Of a DNA stretch of 56,516 nucleotides, positions 17,865 through 30,034 are shown one piece after another. The notes beneath the pieces were generated by a model. It saw only the letters and a list, made by a program, of their open reading frames with translations. It made no database searches and was not told the DNA's origin. Numbering within the stretch: position 1 is the first letter of the stretch; the number at the start of each line of letters is the position of its first letter. The DNA is from Piscinibacter caeni (GTDB taxonomy: Bacteria > Pseudomonadota > Gammaproteobacteria > Burkholderiales > Burkholderiaceae_C): the NCBI GenBank assembly GCA_003265685.1, contig QJOU01000064.1, positions 1 to 56,516 of the forward strand, in the 5' to 3' direction. The position numbers and the translations under genes are program-made.

Positions 17865-19057
17865 CACATGCCCATCCGGCCCGCGCGGGCGGTGAAGAAG
17901 ATGCCCGACGGTGCGTCCACCGGCAGCGAAGCGAGCGTGGCGAAGCTCGTGGTGTCGACCACGCGCACCACGTGGTCGTCGCGGCAGCTGATCCACACCG
18001 CGTCGCCGCGCGGCGTGAACTCCAGGTGCAGCACGGCCTTCCCCGGCTCGAGCGTCTTGACCACCTGCTGCGCGAGCGTGTCGATCACCTGCACGCGGCC
18101 GTAGTCGGGCACCGCGAAGTTGACCCACACCTGGCGCCCGTCGGGCCGCGCCATCACGAACACCGGCTGGCCGGCCACCGGGATGCGCGCCACCTCCTGC
18201 CAGCTCGCGGTGTCCACCACCAGCACCTCGTGGCGGCCGATCGCCGGCAGGTAGGCGTGGCGGCCGGCCACTGCCCAGCCGCGCAGGTGCGGCATCTTGT
18301 AGACCGGCAGCGGCGCCTCGCCGCGCCCGTAACCCGCCAGGATACGGCGCGGCGCCGGGTTCGGCTGCCAGAGGTCGAGCAGCGCGAGGCCGTCCTCGCC
18401 GAACAGGCCGGCGATGTAGTGCCGGCCGTCGGGAGTGACCAGCGCGTCGTAGGGCTGGCGGCCGATGGCGGGGTACTTCGTGATGCGCGGGCGGCTGCGG
18501 TCGGACAGGTCCGCGACCCAGATCGCATCGGCATCGAACAGGCTGTAGGCGAAGCGTGCACCCGGCAGGTCGACCAGGCCGACCACGCGCGAGCGCTGCC
18601 CGGGTGCGAACTCGGCCGGCAGGTCGGCGACGAGTTCGAGCGTGCGCGCGTCGAACACCTTCACGCCGCCGGGCTGGTAGTTCTGCGCGGCGACGAGCGA
18701 GCCGTCCTGCGAGATCGCGCCGCCGATCGAGTTGCCGGCCTGCATCACGCGCCGCACGATGCGCCGTCCCGGCAGGTCGACCATGGTCAGGCCGCCATCG
18801 CGGCCGAACACATAGGCGGCGGCGCCGTCGCGCGAGAACACCACCGAGGCGTGCGACAGGTCGCCCAGGCCCTCGACGCGGCCGAGCGCCGCGCGCTGCT
18901 GCGTGTCGACGATCGTCAGTGCGCCGCGCGCACGTTCGACGATCACGCCGAGCGTGCCGGTGCCGCGGGTCGGTGCCGGCGCGCTGGCGCATCCGGACAA
19001 GGCCAGCGCCGCCCCGCCTGCCAGCATGGCCGAGAGGACGTCGCGACGGCGGCTCAT
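17864..19057 (-). CDS. nirF: NirF, heme d1 biosynthesis lipoprotein dehydrogenase
   Basis: A 397-residue protein with a twin-arginine-like start (MSRRRDVLSAML) and a lipobox LSGCAS, so it is likely exported and anchored by a lipid at Cys23. The mature part is a NirS-type beta propeller (TLGVIVERARGALTIVDT; SHASVVFSRDGAAAYVFGRDGG; final HLEFTPRGDAVWISCRDD). NirF binds a heme d1 precursor in the periplasm and acts in side-chain oxidation. It has no c-type heme. Its ATG overlaps the nirC stop by four bases, and its stop overlaps the nirDL start. Confidence 0.93.
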   Translation of the reverse strand: MSRRRDVLSAMLAGGAALALSGCASAPAPTRGTGTLGVIVERARGALTIVDTQQRAALGRVEGLGDLSHASVVFSRDGAAAYVFGRDGGLTMVDLPGRRIVRRVMQAGNSIGGAISQDGSLVAAQNYQPGGVKVFDARTLELVADLPAEFAPGQRSRVVGLVDLPGARFAYSLFDADAIWVADLSDRSRPRITKYPAIGRQPYDALVTPDGRHYIAGLFGEDGLALLDLWQPNPAPRRILAGYGRGEAPLPVYKMPHLRGWAVAGRHAYLPAIGRHEVLVVDTASWQEVARIPVAGQPVFVMARPDGRQVWVNFAVPDYGRVQVIDTLAQQVVKTLEPGKAVLHLEFTPRGDAVWISCRDDHVVRVVDTTSFATLASLPVDAPSGIFFTARAGRMGM

Positions 19058-19380
19058 CGCGCCGCCCTCGCCTCTTCCGGAAAGCCGCGCAGCAGCTGCG
19101 CCGCGATCCACTGCGCATCGGCCTCGCCCAGCATCGCGCGCCAGGGGGGCATCGGCGTGCCGGGCCGGCCGTGCAGGATGGTGGCGACGAGCGAGTCGAT
19201 CGGCCGCTCCGCCAGCGCCTCGCGCGTGAGCGCCGGACCGAGCCCGCCGGTCAGGCGCATGCCGTGGCACGAGCCGCAGTCCTGTCGCACGATGCGCACC
19301 AGCTCGGCCGCGCGGTCCGCGTCCGGCGCCTGCGCGAACGCAGGCGCGGTGGCGATCAGCAGCAGGCCGAGGGCGCGCAT
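19054..19380 (-). CDS. nirC: NirC, small c-type cytochrome of the nir operon
   Basis: A 108-residue periplasmic cytochrome with a cleavable signal (MRALGLLLIATAPAFA) and one heme motif CGSCH; a methionine in GTPMPPW is the probable sixth ligand. NirC can donate electrons to NirS and acts in heme d1 maturation. Position between nirM and nirF, as in Pseudomonas nirSMCF, supports the name. Its start is four bases from the nirM stop. Confidence 0.88.
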   Translation of the reverse strand: MRALGLLLIATAPAFAQAPDADRAAELVRIVRQDCGSCHGMRLTGGLGPALTREALAERPIDSLVATILHGRPGTPMPPWRAMLGEADAQWIAAQLLRGFPEEARAAR

Positions 19381-19384
19381 CGCG

Positions 19385-19696
19385 TCACGAGGCCAGGATC
19401 AGCTTCACGGCCTCGGTGAGGTCCGCGTCGTTGATCTTGTCGGGCGGGTTGGGCGCCATCGGCACCGGGCCGAAGCTGCCCGAGCCGCCCTTGCGCACCT
19501 TCTCCACCAGCTTGGCCACCACGTCCTGGCCCTTGTACTTGGCCGCGATGTCCTTGAACGACGGGCCGACCAGCTTCTTGTCCTTGGTGTGGCAGGCCAT
19601 GCAGCCGGCCTTGTTCATCGCTTCTTCCGGGCTCGCCCAGGCGCCGGCCGCAGCCAGCGCGAGCGACACCATCATCAGCATCTTGGTGGATCTCAT
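19385..19696 (-). CDS. nirM: NirM, cytochrome c551
   Basis: A 103-residue protein with signal MRSTKMLMMVSLALAAAGAWA and a mature part of about 82 residues, the size of cytochrome c551/c8. The heme site is CMACH; the distal methionine lies in PVPMAPN, and KLVGPSFKDIAAKY is a family hallmark. It is the electron donor to NirS. The start is set by AGGAGA eight bases upstream; an in-frame start ten codons earlier is less well placed. It lies 115 bases after nirS, with hairpins between. Confidence 0.93.
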   Translation of the reverse strand: MRSTKMLMMVSLALAAAGAWASPEEAMNKAGCMACHTKDKKLVGPSFKDIAAKYKGQDVVAKLVEKVRKGGSGSFGPVPMAPNPPDKINDADLTEAVKLILAS

Positions 19697-19735
19697 CGGT
19701 GTTCTCCTGTTCGGTGTGCCCATCAAGCGGCCGCC

Positions 19736-19799
19736 GCGGGTCCGGCTTCGCCGGCCCGCCAGCGGCGCACCCTCGAGGGGGAGCGCCGTCAGGCGCTCC
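19736..19799 (-). repeat. Two hairpins between nirS and nirM
   Basis: In transcript order, the nirS stop is followed by an 8-base stem GGAGCGCC/GGCGCTCC with a TGAC loop (19780-19799). A second stem-loop at 19736-19759 has arms GCGGG/CCCGC and CCGGC/GCCGG with one bulged base. The surrounding text (CGCACCCTCGAGGGGGAGCG) looks like a dispersed intergenic repeat of high-GC betaproteobacteria, from memory only. It could lower read-through or protect the nirS 3' end. Confidence 0.55.
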
Positions 19800-19810
19800 G
19801 GGGGTGGGCG

Positions 19811-22484
<2,674 letters not shown>

Positions 22485-22653
22485 ACGCCGCGCCCCCCCC
22501 TTTGGGGCAGCGGTGCTGCCGCACGGACTTTGATGGCGCGCAGAGTCAGCGTGCGTCTCCGCGTTTGCCCGCAGTCCGGGCCGCGGGCACGTGCCTAGAC
22601 TGGCGCGGCGGCAGACCGGCGCCCGCCGGGCCACGCCGCCCGAGGAGACGCGC

Positions 22654-24489
22654 TTGCAACTCACCGACCGTGCCGGTCCGGCCTACTTCCACAAGGTCGT
22701 CGACTGCCAGTGGGCGTGCCCGGCCCACACCCCCGTGCCGGAGTACATCCGGCTGATCGCCCAGGGCCGCTACACCGACGCCTACATGATCAACTGGGTG
22801 TCGAACGTGTTCCCGGGCATCCTCGGCCGCACCTGCGACCGGCCCTGCGAGCCCGCCTGCCGGCGCGGCCGCGTGGAGGAGAACAACGGCGACAACCCGG
22901 AGCCGGTGGCGATCTGCCGGCTCAAGCGCGTGGCCGCCGACCACAAGGGGGATCTCGACGGCCGCCTGCCTGTGCGCGCCGCGCCCAACGGCCGCCGGGT
23001 GGCCTGCATCGGCGCCGGGCCGGCCTCGCTGACCGTGGCGCGCGACCTGGCGCCGCTTGGCTACGAGGTCGTGGTCTTCGACGGCGAGGCCCGGGCCGGC
23101 GGCTTCATGCGCTCGCAGATCCCGAAGTTCCGCCTGCCCGAGTCGGTGATCGACGAGGAGACGCAGCGGGTGCTCGACCTCGGCGTCAGCTTCCGCAGCG
23201 CCCAGCGCGTCGACTCGATGCGCGCCGTGCTGCGCGAAGGCTTCGACGCGGTGTTCGTCGGCTGCGGCGCGCCACGCGGGCGAGAGCTCGACGTGCCGGG
23301 CCGCGCCGAGGCGTCAGCCCATATCCACGTCGGCATCGACTGGCTGGCCTCGGTCTCGTTCGGCCACGTCACGAGCGTGGGCGAGCGCGTGATCGTGCTG
23401 GGCGGCGGCAACACCGCGATGGACTGCTGCCGCTCGGCCAAGCGCCTGGGCGGCAAGGACGTGAAGGTGATCGTGCGCAGCGGCTTCGAGGAGATGAAGG
23501 CCTCGCCCTGGGAGAAGGAGGACGCGCTGCACGAAGGCGTGGAGATCCACAACTACCTCGTGCCCAGGCGCGTGCTGCACGAGGCCGGCAAGCTCACCGG
23601 CATGGACTTCGAGCGCGTCAGGGCCGAGTACGACGCCAAGGGGCGCCGCAGCCTGGTGCCGACCGGCGAGCCCGACCTGTTCGTCGCGGCCGACACGGTG
23701 CTGGTGGCGATCGGCCAGGAAAACGCCTTCCCGTGGATCGAACGCGACTGCGGCATCAGCTTCGACAAGCACGGGCTGCCGGTGCTCGATGCGACGACGT
23801 TCCAGTCCACGCTGCCGAACGTGTTCTTCGGCGGCGACGCGGCCTTCGGGCCGAAGAACATCATCACCGCCGTGGCCCACGGCCACGAGGCGGCGGTGTC
23901 GATCGACCGCCTGCTCAACGGCGAGGACCCGGCGACGCGCCCGGCGGCGCAGGCCAACCTGATGTCGCAGAAGATGGGCATCCACGAGTGGAGCTACGAC
24001 AACGACGTCTCGATCGCCGCGCGCAACAAGGTGCCCTGGGCGGTGGCCGAGAAGGCGCTGCGCAGCATCAAGGTCGAGGTGGAGCTCGGCTTCGACGCGG
24101 ACACCGCCTTGCGCGAGGCGCGGCGCTGCCTGAACTGCGACGTGCAGACGGTGTTCAACCGCGACACCTGCATCGAGTGCGACGGCTGCGTCGACATCTG
24201 CCCGATGGACTGCATCACCTTCACCGCGCCGGGCGAGGAGGCCGAGCTGCGCACGCGGCTGAAGGCGCCGGCCACCAACGTCGCGCAGGATCTGTACGTC
24301 TCCACCGCGCTGAAGAGCGGCCGCGTGATGGTGAAGGACGAGGACGTCTGCCTGCACTGCGGCCTGTGCGCCGAGCGCTGCCCGACCGGCGCCTGGGACA
24401 TGCAGAAGATGCTGCTGCACACCACGCAGGCCGGGCCGCGCTGCCGCGATGCCGCCGATGCTCCGAAACAGCCCAGGGTGATTGCATGA
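22654..24489 (+). CDS. GltD-like FAD/NAD(P) oxidoreductase with C-terminal ferredoxin domain
   Basis: About 611 residues. The N-terminal Fe-S region of the glutamate synthase small-subunit type is seen in CQWACPAHTPVPEYI and CDRPCEPACRRG. The FAD site is GAGPASLTVARDLAPLGYEV and the NAD(P)H site VIVLGGGNTAMDCCRSAKRLG. The C-terminus carries two [4Fe-4S] motifs: CIECDGCVDICPMDCI and CLHCGLCAERCPTGAWD. I chose the TTG at 22654 because GAGGAGA lies six bases before it; a GTG 21 codons upstream lacks a ribosome site. It overlaps korA (ATGA), so it probably links NAD(P)H and ferredoxin for KorAB. Comparable flavoproteins accompany 2-oxoglutarate oxidoreductase in aromatic-degrading denitrifiers. 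Confidence 0.85.
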   Translation: MQLTDRAGPAYFHKVVDCQWACPAHTPVPEYIRLIAQGRYTDAYMINWVSNVFPGILGRTCDRPCEPACRRGRVEENNGDNPEPVAICRLKRVAADHKGDLDGRLPVRAAPNGRRVACIGAGPASLTVARDLAPLGYEVVVFDGEARAGGFMRSQIPKFRLPESVIDEETQRVLDLGVSFRSAQRVDSMRAVLREGFDAVFVGCGAPRGRELDVPGRAEASAHIHVGIDWLASVSFGHVTSVGERVIVLGGGNTAMDCCRSAKRLGGKDVKVIVRSGFEEMKASPWEKEDALHEGVEIHNYLVPRRVLHEAGKLTGMDFERVRAEYDAKGRRSLVPTGEPDLFVAADTVLVAIGQENAFPWIERDCGISFDKHGLPVLDATTFQSTLPNVFFGGDAAFGPKNIITAVAHGHEAAVSIDRLLNGEDPATRPAAQANLMSQKMGIHEWSYDNDVSIAARNKVPWAVAEKALRSIKVEVELGFDADTALREARRCLNCDVQTVFNRDTCIECDGCVDICPMDCITFTAPGEEAELRTRLKAPATNVAQDLYVSTALKSGRVMVKDEDVCLHCGLCAERCPTGAWDMQKMLLHTTQAGPRCRDAADAPKQPRVIA

Positions 24490-26299
24490 AGCGCATCGAG
24501 GCGGTCAACGACTTCGTCATCAAGTTCGCCAACGTCAACGGCTCGGGCTCGGCCTCGGCCAACGAGCTGTTCGCCAAGGCGGTGATCCGCATGGGCGTGC
24601 CGGTGGCGCCGCGCAACATCTTCCCGAGCAACATCCAGGGCCTGCCCACCTGGTACGAGGCGCGGGTGTGCGAGCGCGGCTGGTCCGGCCGGCGCGGCGG
24701 TGTGGACATGATGGTCGCGATGAACCCGCAGACCTGGGACGCCGACGTGGCCGAGATCGAGCCCGGCGGCTACCTGCTCTACGACAGCACGCGGCCGCTG
24801 CCGCCCGCCGCGTTCCGCGACGACGTGCAGGTGATCGGCGTGCCGCTGACCGCGATCGCGAACGACACCTACGCCGACCCGCGCCAGCGCCAGCTGTTCA
24901 AGAACATCATCTACGTGGGCGTGCTGTCGGTGCTGCTCGACATGGACGTGCGCGTGTTCGAGAAGCTGTTCGCCGAGCAGTACCGCGGCAAGGAGCGCCT
25001 GCTCGGCGCGAACGTGCAGGCGCTGAACCTCGGGCGCGACTGGGCCACGCGCAGCGGCCTGACGATCGGGCTGCGCGTGCGCCAGGCCGACGCGGTGGGC
25101 GACCGCATCTTCGTCGACGGCAATGCCGCCGCGGCGCTGGGCTGCGTCTACGGCGGCGCCACCGTCGCGGCCTGGTACCCGATCACGCCCTCGTCGTCGG
25201 TGGCCGAGTCGTTCCAGAAGTACTGCGAGAAGTACCGCGTCGACCCCGCCACCGGCCAGAACCACTTCGCGATCGTGCAGGCCGAGGACGAGATCGCCTC
25301 GATCGGCATGGTGGTCGGCGCCGGCTGGAACGGCGCGCGCGCGTTCACCGCCACCTCGGGGCCGGGCGTGTCGCTGATGACGGAGTTCATCGGCCTGGCC
25401 TACTTCGCCGAGATCCCGGTGACCATCATCGACGTGCAGCGCGGCGGCCCGTCCACCGGCATGCCCACGCGCACGCAGCAGGCCGACCTGCTCTCCTGCG
25501 CCTACGCCTCGCACGGCGACACCAAGCATGTGCTGCTGCTGCCGGAAGACCCGCACGAGTGCTTCGAGCATGCCGCCGCCGCGCTCGACCTGGCCGACCG
25601 CCTGCAGACGCCGGTGTTCGTGATGACCGACCTCGACATCGGCATGAACCAGCGCCTGTGCGCGCCCTTCGACTGGGACGAGGCGCGGGCCTACGACCGC
25701 GGCAAGGTGATGAGCGCCGAGGAGCTCGAGGCCGGCCGCGACTTCGGCCGCTACAAGGACGTGGACGGCGACGGCATCCCCTGGCGCACGCTGCCCGGCA
25801 CGCACCCGAGCAAGGGTGCCTACTTCACCCGCGGCACCACGCGCGACGCCTATGCGCGCTACTCCGAGCGCGGGCCCGACTACATCTACAACATGGAGCG
25901 GCTGCTGCGCAAGTTCGGCACCGCGGCCACGCTGGTGCCGCCGCCGGTGCTGCGCAAGGCGGCCAGGCCGACGCGCCTGGGCGTGCTCTACTTCGGCTCG
26001 ACCAGCCCGGCCATGCACGAGGCGCTGGAGGTGCTCGCGCGCGAGGGCGTGATGCTCGACGCGATGCGGCTGCGCGCCTTCCCCTTCCCCGATGCGGTGC
26101 CGGAGTTCATCGCCGCGCACGAGAAGGTGTTCGTGGTCGAGCAGAACCGCGACGGGCAGATGCAGACGCTGCTCGTCAACGAGCTCGGCATCGACCCCGC
26201 GAAACTCGTGCGCGTGCTGCACTTCGACGGCACGCCGATCACGGCACGCTTCATCGCCGGCGCGATCCGCAAGGCGACGGTGTGGAAGAAGGAGTTCGC

Positions 26300-26303
<4 letters not shown>
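24486..26303 (+). CDS. korA: 2-oxoacid:acceptor oxidoreductase, fused gamma-alpha subunit (KorA type)
   Basis: A 605-residue protein. An N-terminal gamma domain (about 1-190; NDFVIKFANVNGSGSASANEL and GRRGGVDMMVAMNPQTWDADV) precedes an alpha, pyrimidine-binding domain from about residue 205 (CVYGGATVAAWYPITPSSSVAE, EDEIASIGMVVGAGWNG, ATSGPGVSLMTEFIGLAYFAE). This is the fused layout of KorA in many bacteria. It oxidatively decarboxylates a 2-oxoacid such as 2-oxoglutarate to the acyl-CoA with ferredoxin as acceptor; the substrate cannot be fixed from sequence. It overlaps korB by four bases (GTGA). Confidence 0.9.
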
Positions 26304-27355
<1,052 letters not shown>

Positions 27356-27364
27356 GGAGTTGTC

Positions 27365-27805
27365 ATGACCGAACGCACGGTATACCAGTCGATGCCGCGC
27401 CGGCTGCTCGTCAGCCTGCCGCCCACCGCCAGCGTGCACGAGGCCGCCTGCGTGATGACACGCGCCAACTGCGGCAGCGTGCTGGTGGTCGGCGCGGGCA
27501 CGCAGCTGCTGGGCATCGTCACCGAGCGCGACCTGATGACCCGCGTGCTGGCCAAGGCGGTCGACCCGGCGAAGACCACGCTGGCCAGCGTGATGACGCC
27601 CAACCCGCGCTGCATCGGCCCCAACACCAAGGTCGAGGACGCGGTGCTGATCATGCTCGAGCGCGGTTTCCGCCACCTGCCGGTGGTCGGTGACGGGGGC
27701 ACCCTGCTCGGCGTGTTCTCGGCGCGTGACGCGCTGCCGCGCGAGATCGGCACGGCGGTGAGCCTGGCCGAGTTCAACGAGCAGGTGAACGACTCGCTGG
27801 GCTGA
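27365..27805 (+). CDS. Two-CBS-domain protein
   Basis: A 146-residue protein made of a CBS pair: repeat 1 around MPRRLLVSLPPTASVHEAACVM with GIVTERDLMTRVLAK, and repeat 2 around VMTPNPRCIGPNTKVEDAVLIM with GFRHLPVVGDGGTLLGVF. CBS pairs bind adenine nucleotides (AMP, ATP, SAM, NAD) and act as energy sensors. It follows korB by nine bases with GAGGAG as ribosome site, so it is the last gene of the GltD-KorAB unit and may regulate it by energy charge, which is inference. Confidence 0.88.
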   Translation: MTERTVYQSMPRRLLVSLPPTASVHEAACVMTRANCGSVLVVGAGTQLLGIVTERDLMTRVLAKAVDPAKTTLASVMTPNPRCIGPNTKVEDAVLIMLERGFRHLPVVGDGGTLLGVFSARDALPREIGTAVSLAEFNEQVNDSLG

Positions 27806-27841
27806 GCGGCGGCGAGGGGCAGCGCGTCGCACCCCGGGGGG

Positions 27842-27869
27842 GGTGTGACACCTGTCTCAGCGTGACACC
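27842..27869. promoter_or_regulatory. Candidate upstream activator site for acoX
   Basis: GGTGTGACACC is a perfect inverted repeat; it continues into GACA-CC-TGTC, and GTGACACC recurs 17 bases downstream. The arrangement of three half-sites about 70-85 bases upstream of a -24/-12 element is what an enhancer-binding protein such as AcoR would need. Binding is inference. Confidence 0.5.
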
Positions 27870-27927
27870 CGGGCGCCCCCGGGCCAACCCGCAGTCCACG
27901 AGGGAAACCGCCTGCGGCGCGCGGGCC

Positions 27928-27941
27928 GGCACGCCGGTTGC
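27928..27941 (+). promoter_or_regulatory. Candidate sigma-54 (-24/-12) promoter of acoXABC
   Basis: GGCACG-CCGG-TTGC gives GG and GC dinucleotides separated by ten bases and matches the sigma-54 consensus (TGGCACG-N4-TTGC) except at the first T. Transcription would start close to 27952, slightly downstream of the annotated acoX ATG, so either the start is the GTG at 27955 or the mRNA is almost leaderless. Confidence 0.6.
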
Positions 27942-27945
27942 GCTG

Positions 27946-29001
27946 ATGAGCAGCGTGTCACACCTGCCCATCACCCTCGGCGTCGTCGCCAACCCGGTTT
28001 CGGCGCGCGACATCCGGCGCGTGGTCGCGCACGCCGGCAACCTGCAGATCACCGACCGGGTCAACATCGTGCTGCGGCTGCTGCAGGCGGCGCGCGCCGC
28101 CGGCGTCGAGCGCGCGCTGCTGATGCCCGACCGCGGCGGCATCCGCGCGCTGCTGGAGCGCCACCTGAAACGCGGCGATCCCTCGCTGCCGGCGATCGAG
28201 TTCCTCGGCATGGAGCCCGAATCCACCGTCGAGGACACCTTCGCCGCCACCCGGCTGCTGCAGCGCGCCGGCGTGGCCGCGATCGTCGTGCTCGGCGGCG
28301 ACGGCACGCACCGCGCGGTGGTGCGCGAGCTGATGGAGGGCGAGTCGGAACTGCCGATCGCCGGGCTCTCGACCGGGACCAACAACGCCTTCCCCGAGAT
28401 GCGCGAGCCGACCATCACCGGGCTCGCGGCGGGGCTGTATGCCGCCGGCCGCATCGCCCCCGACGAGGCGCTGACGACCAACAAGCTCATTGAAGTGCGC
28501 ATCAGCGGCCCGGGCGGCACGCGGCGCGACGTCGCGATCGTCGACGCCGTCGTCACGCACGACCGCAGCGTCGGCGCGCGGGCGCTGTGGAAGCCGCAGT
28601 CGATCGCGGCCTGTTACCTCGCCTTCGCGGAGGCGCAGGCGATCGGCCTGTCGGCCATCGGCGGGCTGCTGCAGCCGGTGGGCCGGCGCGAGCGCGGCGG
28701 CCTGGCGGTGCAGCTGGCGCACGACGACGCTCACGCGCTGCTCGACCTGCACGTGCCCATCGCCCCCGGCCTGGTGCGCCCGGTGCCCGTGGCGGCCTGG
28801 CAGCGCATGGTGGCCGGCGAGCCGCTCACCGTCGCCGCCGAGGCCGGCACGGTGGCGCTGGACGGCGAGCGCGAGCTTGCCTTCGAGCCCGGCGAGCGCG
28901 TGACGATGACGCTGCGCGAGGACGCGTTCCGCACGCTGGACGTCACGCGCTGCATGGCCGTCGCGGCACGCGACGGCCTGTTCCGTTTCCCGCATTCGTA
29001 G
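27946..29001 (+). CDS. acoX: AcoX, acetoin-cluster protein of the ATP-NAD kinase family
   Basis: About 351 residues. ITLGVVANPVSARDIRRVVAHAGN at the start is characteristic of AcoX; the NAD kinase-like signature is VVLGGDGTHRAVVRE, followed by GLSTGTNNAFP. Its biochemical role in acetoin breakdown is not established, though it is regularly the first gene of aco operons. The ATG at 27946 has no ribosome site and lies on a candidate sigma-54 promoter, so the GTG three codons later is an alternative. The acoA gene follows after 32 bases. Confidence 0.85.
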   Translation: MSSVSHLPITLGVVANPVSARDIRRVVAHAGNLQITDRVNIVLRLLQAARAAGVERALLMPDRGGIRALLERHLKRGDPSLPAIEFLGMEPESTVEDTFAATRLLQRAGVAAIVVLGGDGTHRAVVRELMEGESELPIAGLSTGTNNAFPEMREPTITGLAAGLYAAGRIAPDEALTTNKLIEVRISGPGGTRRDVAIVDAVVTHDRSVGARALWKPQSIAACYLAFAEAQAIGLSAIGGLLQPVGRRERGGLAVQLAHDDAHALLDLHVPIAPGLVRPVPVAAWQRMVAGEPLTVAAEAGTVALDGERELAFEPGERVTMTLREDAFRTLDVTRCMAVAARDGLFRFPHS

Positions 29002-29033
29002 ATTCCCCCCCGCTGACCAGAAGGAGACATGCC

Positions 29034-30017
29034 ATGGCAGGACAAGCGTTCCCGCAATCCAAGGAGCAGCTGCTCCAGGCGTATCGCACGATGCGCACGA
29101 TCCGCGAGTTCGAGGAGCGGCTGCACGTCGATTTCGGCCGCGGCGACATCCCCGGCTTCGTGCACCTGTACGCCGGCGAGGAGGCCGCGGGCACCGGGAT
29201 CATGATGCACCTGGGCGCGGGCGACCGCATCGCCAGCACGCACCGCGGCCACGGCCACTGCATCGCCAAGGGCGTGGACGTGGTCTCGATGATGAAGGAG
29301 ATCTACGGCAAGAAGGGCGGCGCCTGCGAGGGCAAGGGCGGCTCGATGCACATCGCCGACCTCGACAAGGGAATGATGGGCGCCAACGGCATCCTCGGCG
29401 CCGGCGCGCCGCTGGCCTGCGGCGCGGCGCTCGCCGCGAAGTTCCGCGGCAAGGGCGAGGTGGCGATCAGCTTCGTCGGCGACGGCGCCAGCAACCAGGG
29501 CACCTTCCTCGAGAGCCTGAACCTCGCCGCGGTGTGGAACCTGCCGGCGATCTTCGTCGTCGAGAACAACGGCTACGCCGAGAGCACCAGCCGCGACTAC
29601 GGCGTGGCGGTGGACAGCTACGTCGACCGCGCCGCCGGCTTCGGCCTGCCGGGCGTGACGGTGGACGGCACCGACTTCTTCGCCGTGCACGAGGCGGCCG
29701 GCGAGATCATCCAGCGTGCCCGCCAGGGCGGCGGCCCCGCGCTGCTCGAATGCAAGATGGTGCGCTTCTACGGCCACTTCGAGGGCGACGCGCAGACCTA
29801 CCGCGGCACCGGCGAGCTCGAGCGCATCCGCAGCGAGCAGGACTGCCTGAAGAAGTTCGCCTCGGCCGTGACCAGCGCCGGCGTGATCAGCGCCGCCGAG
29901 CTGCAGGCGATCGACCACGAGGTGCTCGGGCTGATCGAGCAGGCGGTGCTCGCCGCCAAGGCCGCCCCGCTGCCGACCGCCGCCGACCTGACCACCGACG
30001 TCTACGTCAAGTACTGA
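29034..30017 (+). CDS. acoA: AcoA, acetoin dehydrogenase E1 alpha subunit
   Basis: A 327-residue TPP-dependent subunit. IREFEERLHVDFGRGDIPGFVHLYAGEEA (key part GFVHLYAGEEA) is typical of AcoA, with CIAKGVDVVSMMKEIYGKK and the TPP motif FVGDGASNQGTFLESLNLAA ending in VVENNGYAES. With AcoB it cleaves acetoin to acetaldehyde and a hydroxyethyl-TPP intermediate passed to the lipoyl E2. The ATG (MAGQAFPQSKEQ) has AGGAGA seven bases upstream; an ATG five bases earlier is in another frame. Confidence 0.93.
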   Translation: MAGQAFPQSKEQLLQAYRTMRTIREFEERLHVDFGRGDIPGFVHLYAGEEAAGTGIMMHLGAGDRIASTHRGHGHCIAKGVDVVSMMKEIYGKKGGACEGKGGSMHIADLDKGMMGANGILGAGAPLACGAALAAKFRGKGEVAISFVGDGASNQGTFLESLNLAAVWNLPAIFVVENNGYAESTSRDYGVAVDSYVDRAAGFGLPGVTVDGTDFFAVHEAAGEIIQRARQGGGPALLECKMVRFYGHFEGDAQTYRGTGELERIRSEQDCLKKFASAVTSAGVISAAELQAIDHEVLGLIEQAVLAAKAAPLPTAADLTTDVYVKY

Positions 30018-30034
30018 ACCCGGGAGCAAGCACC

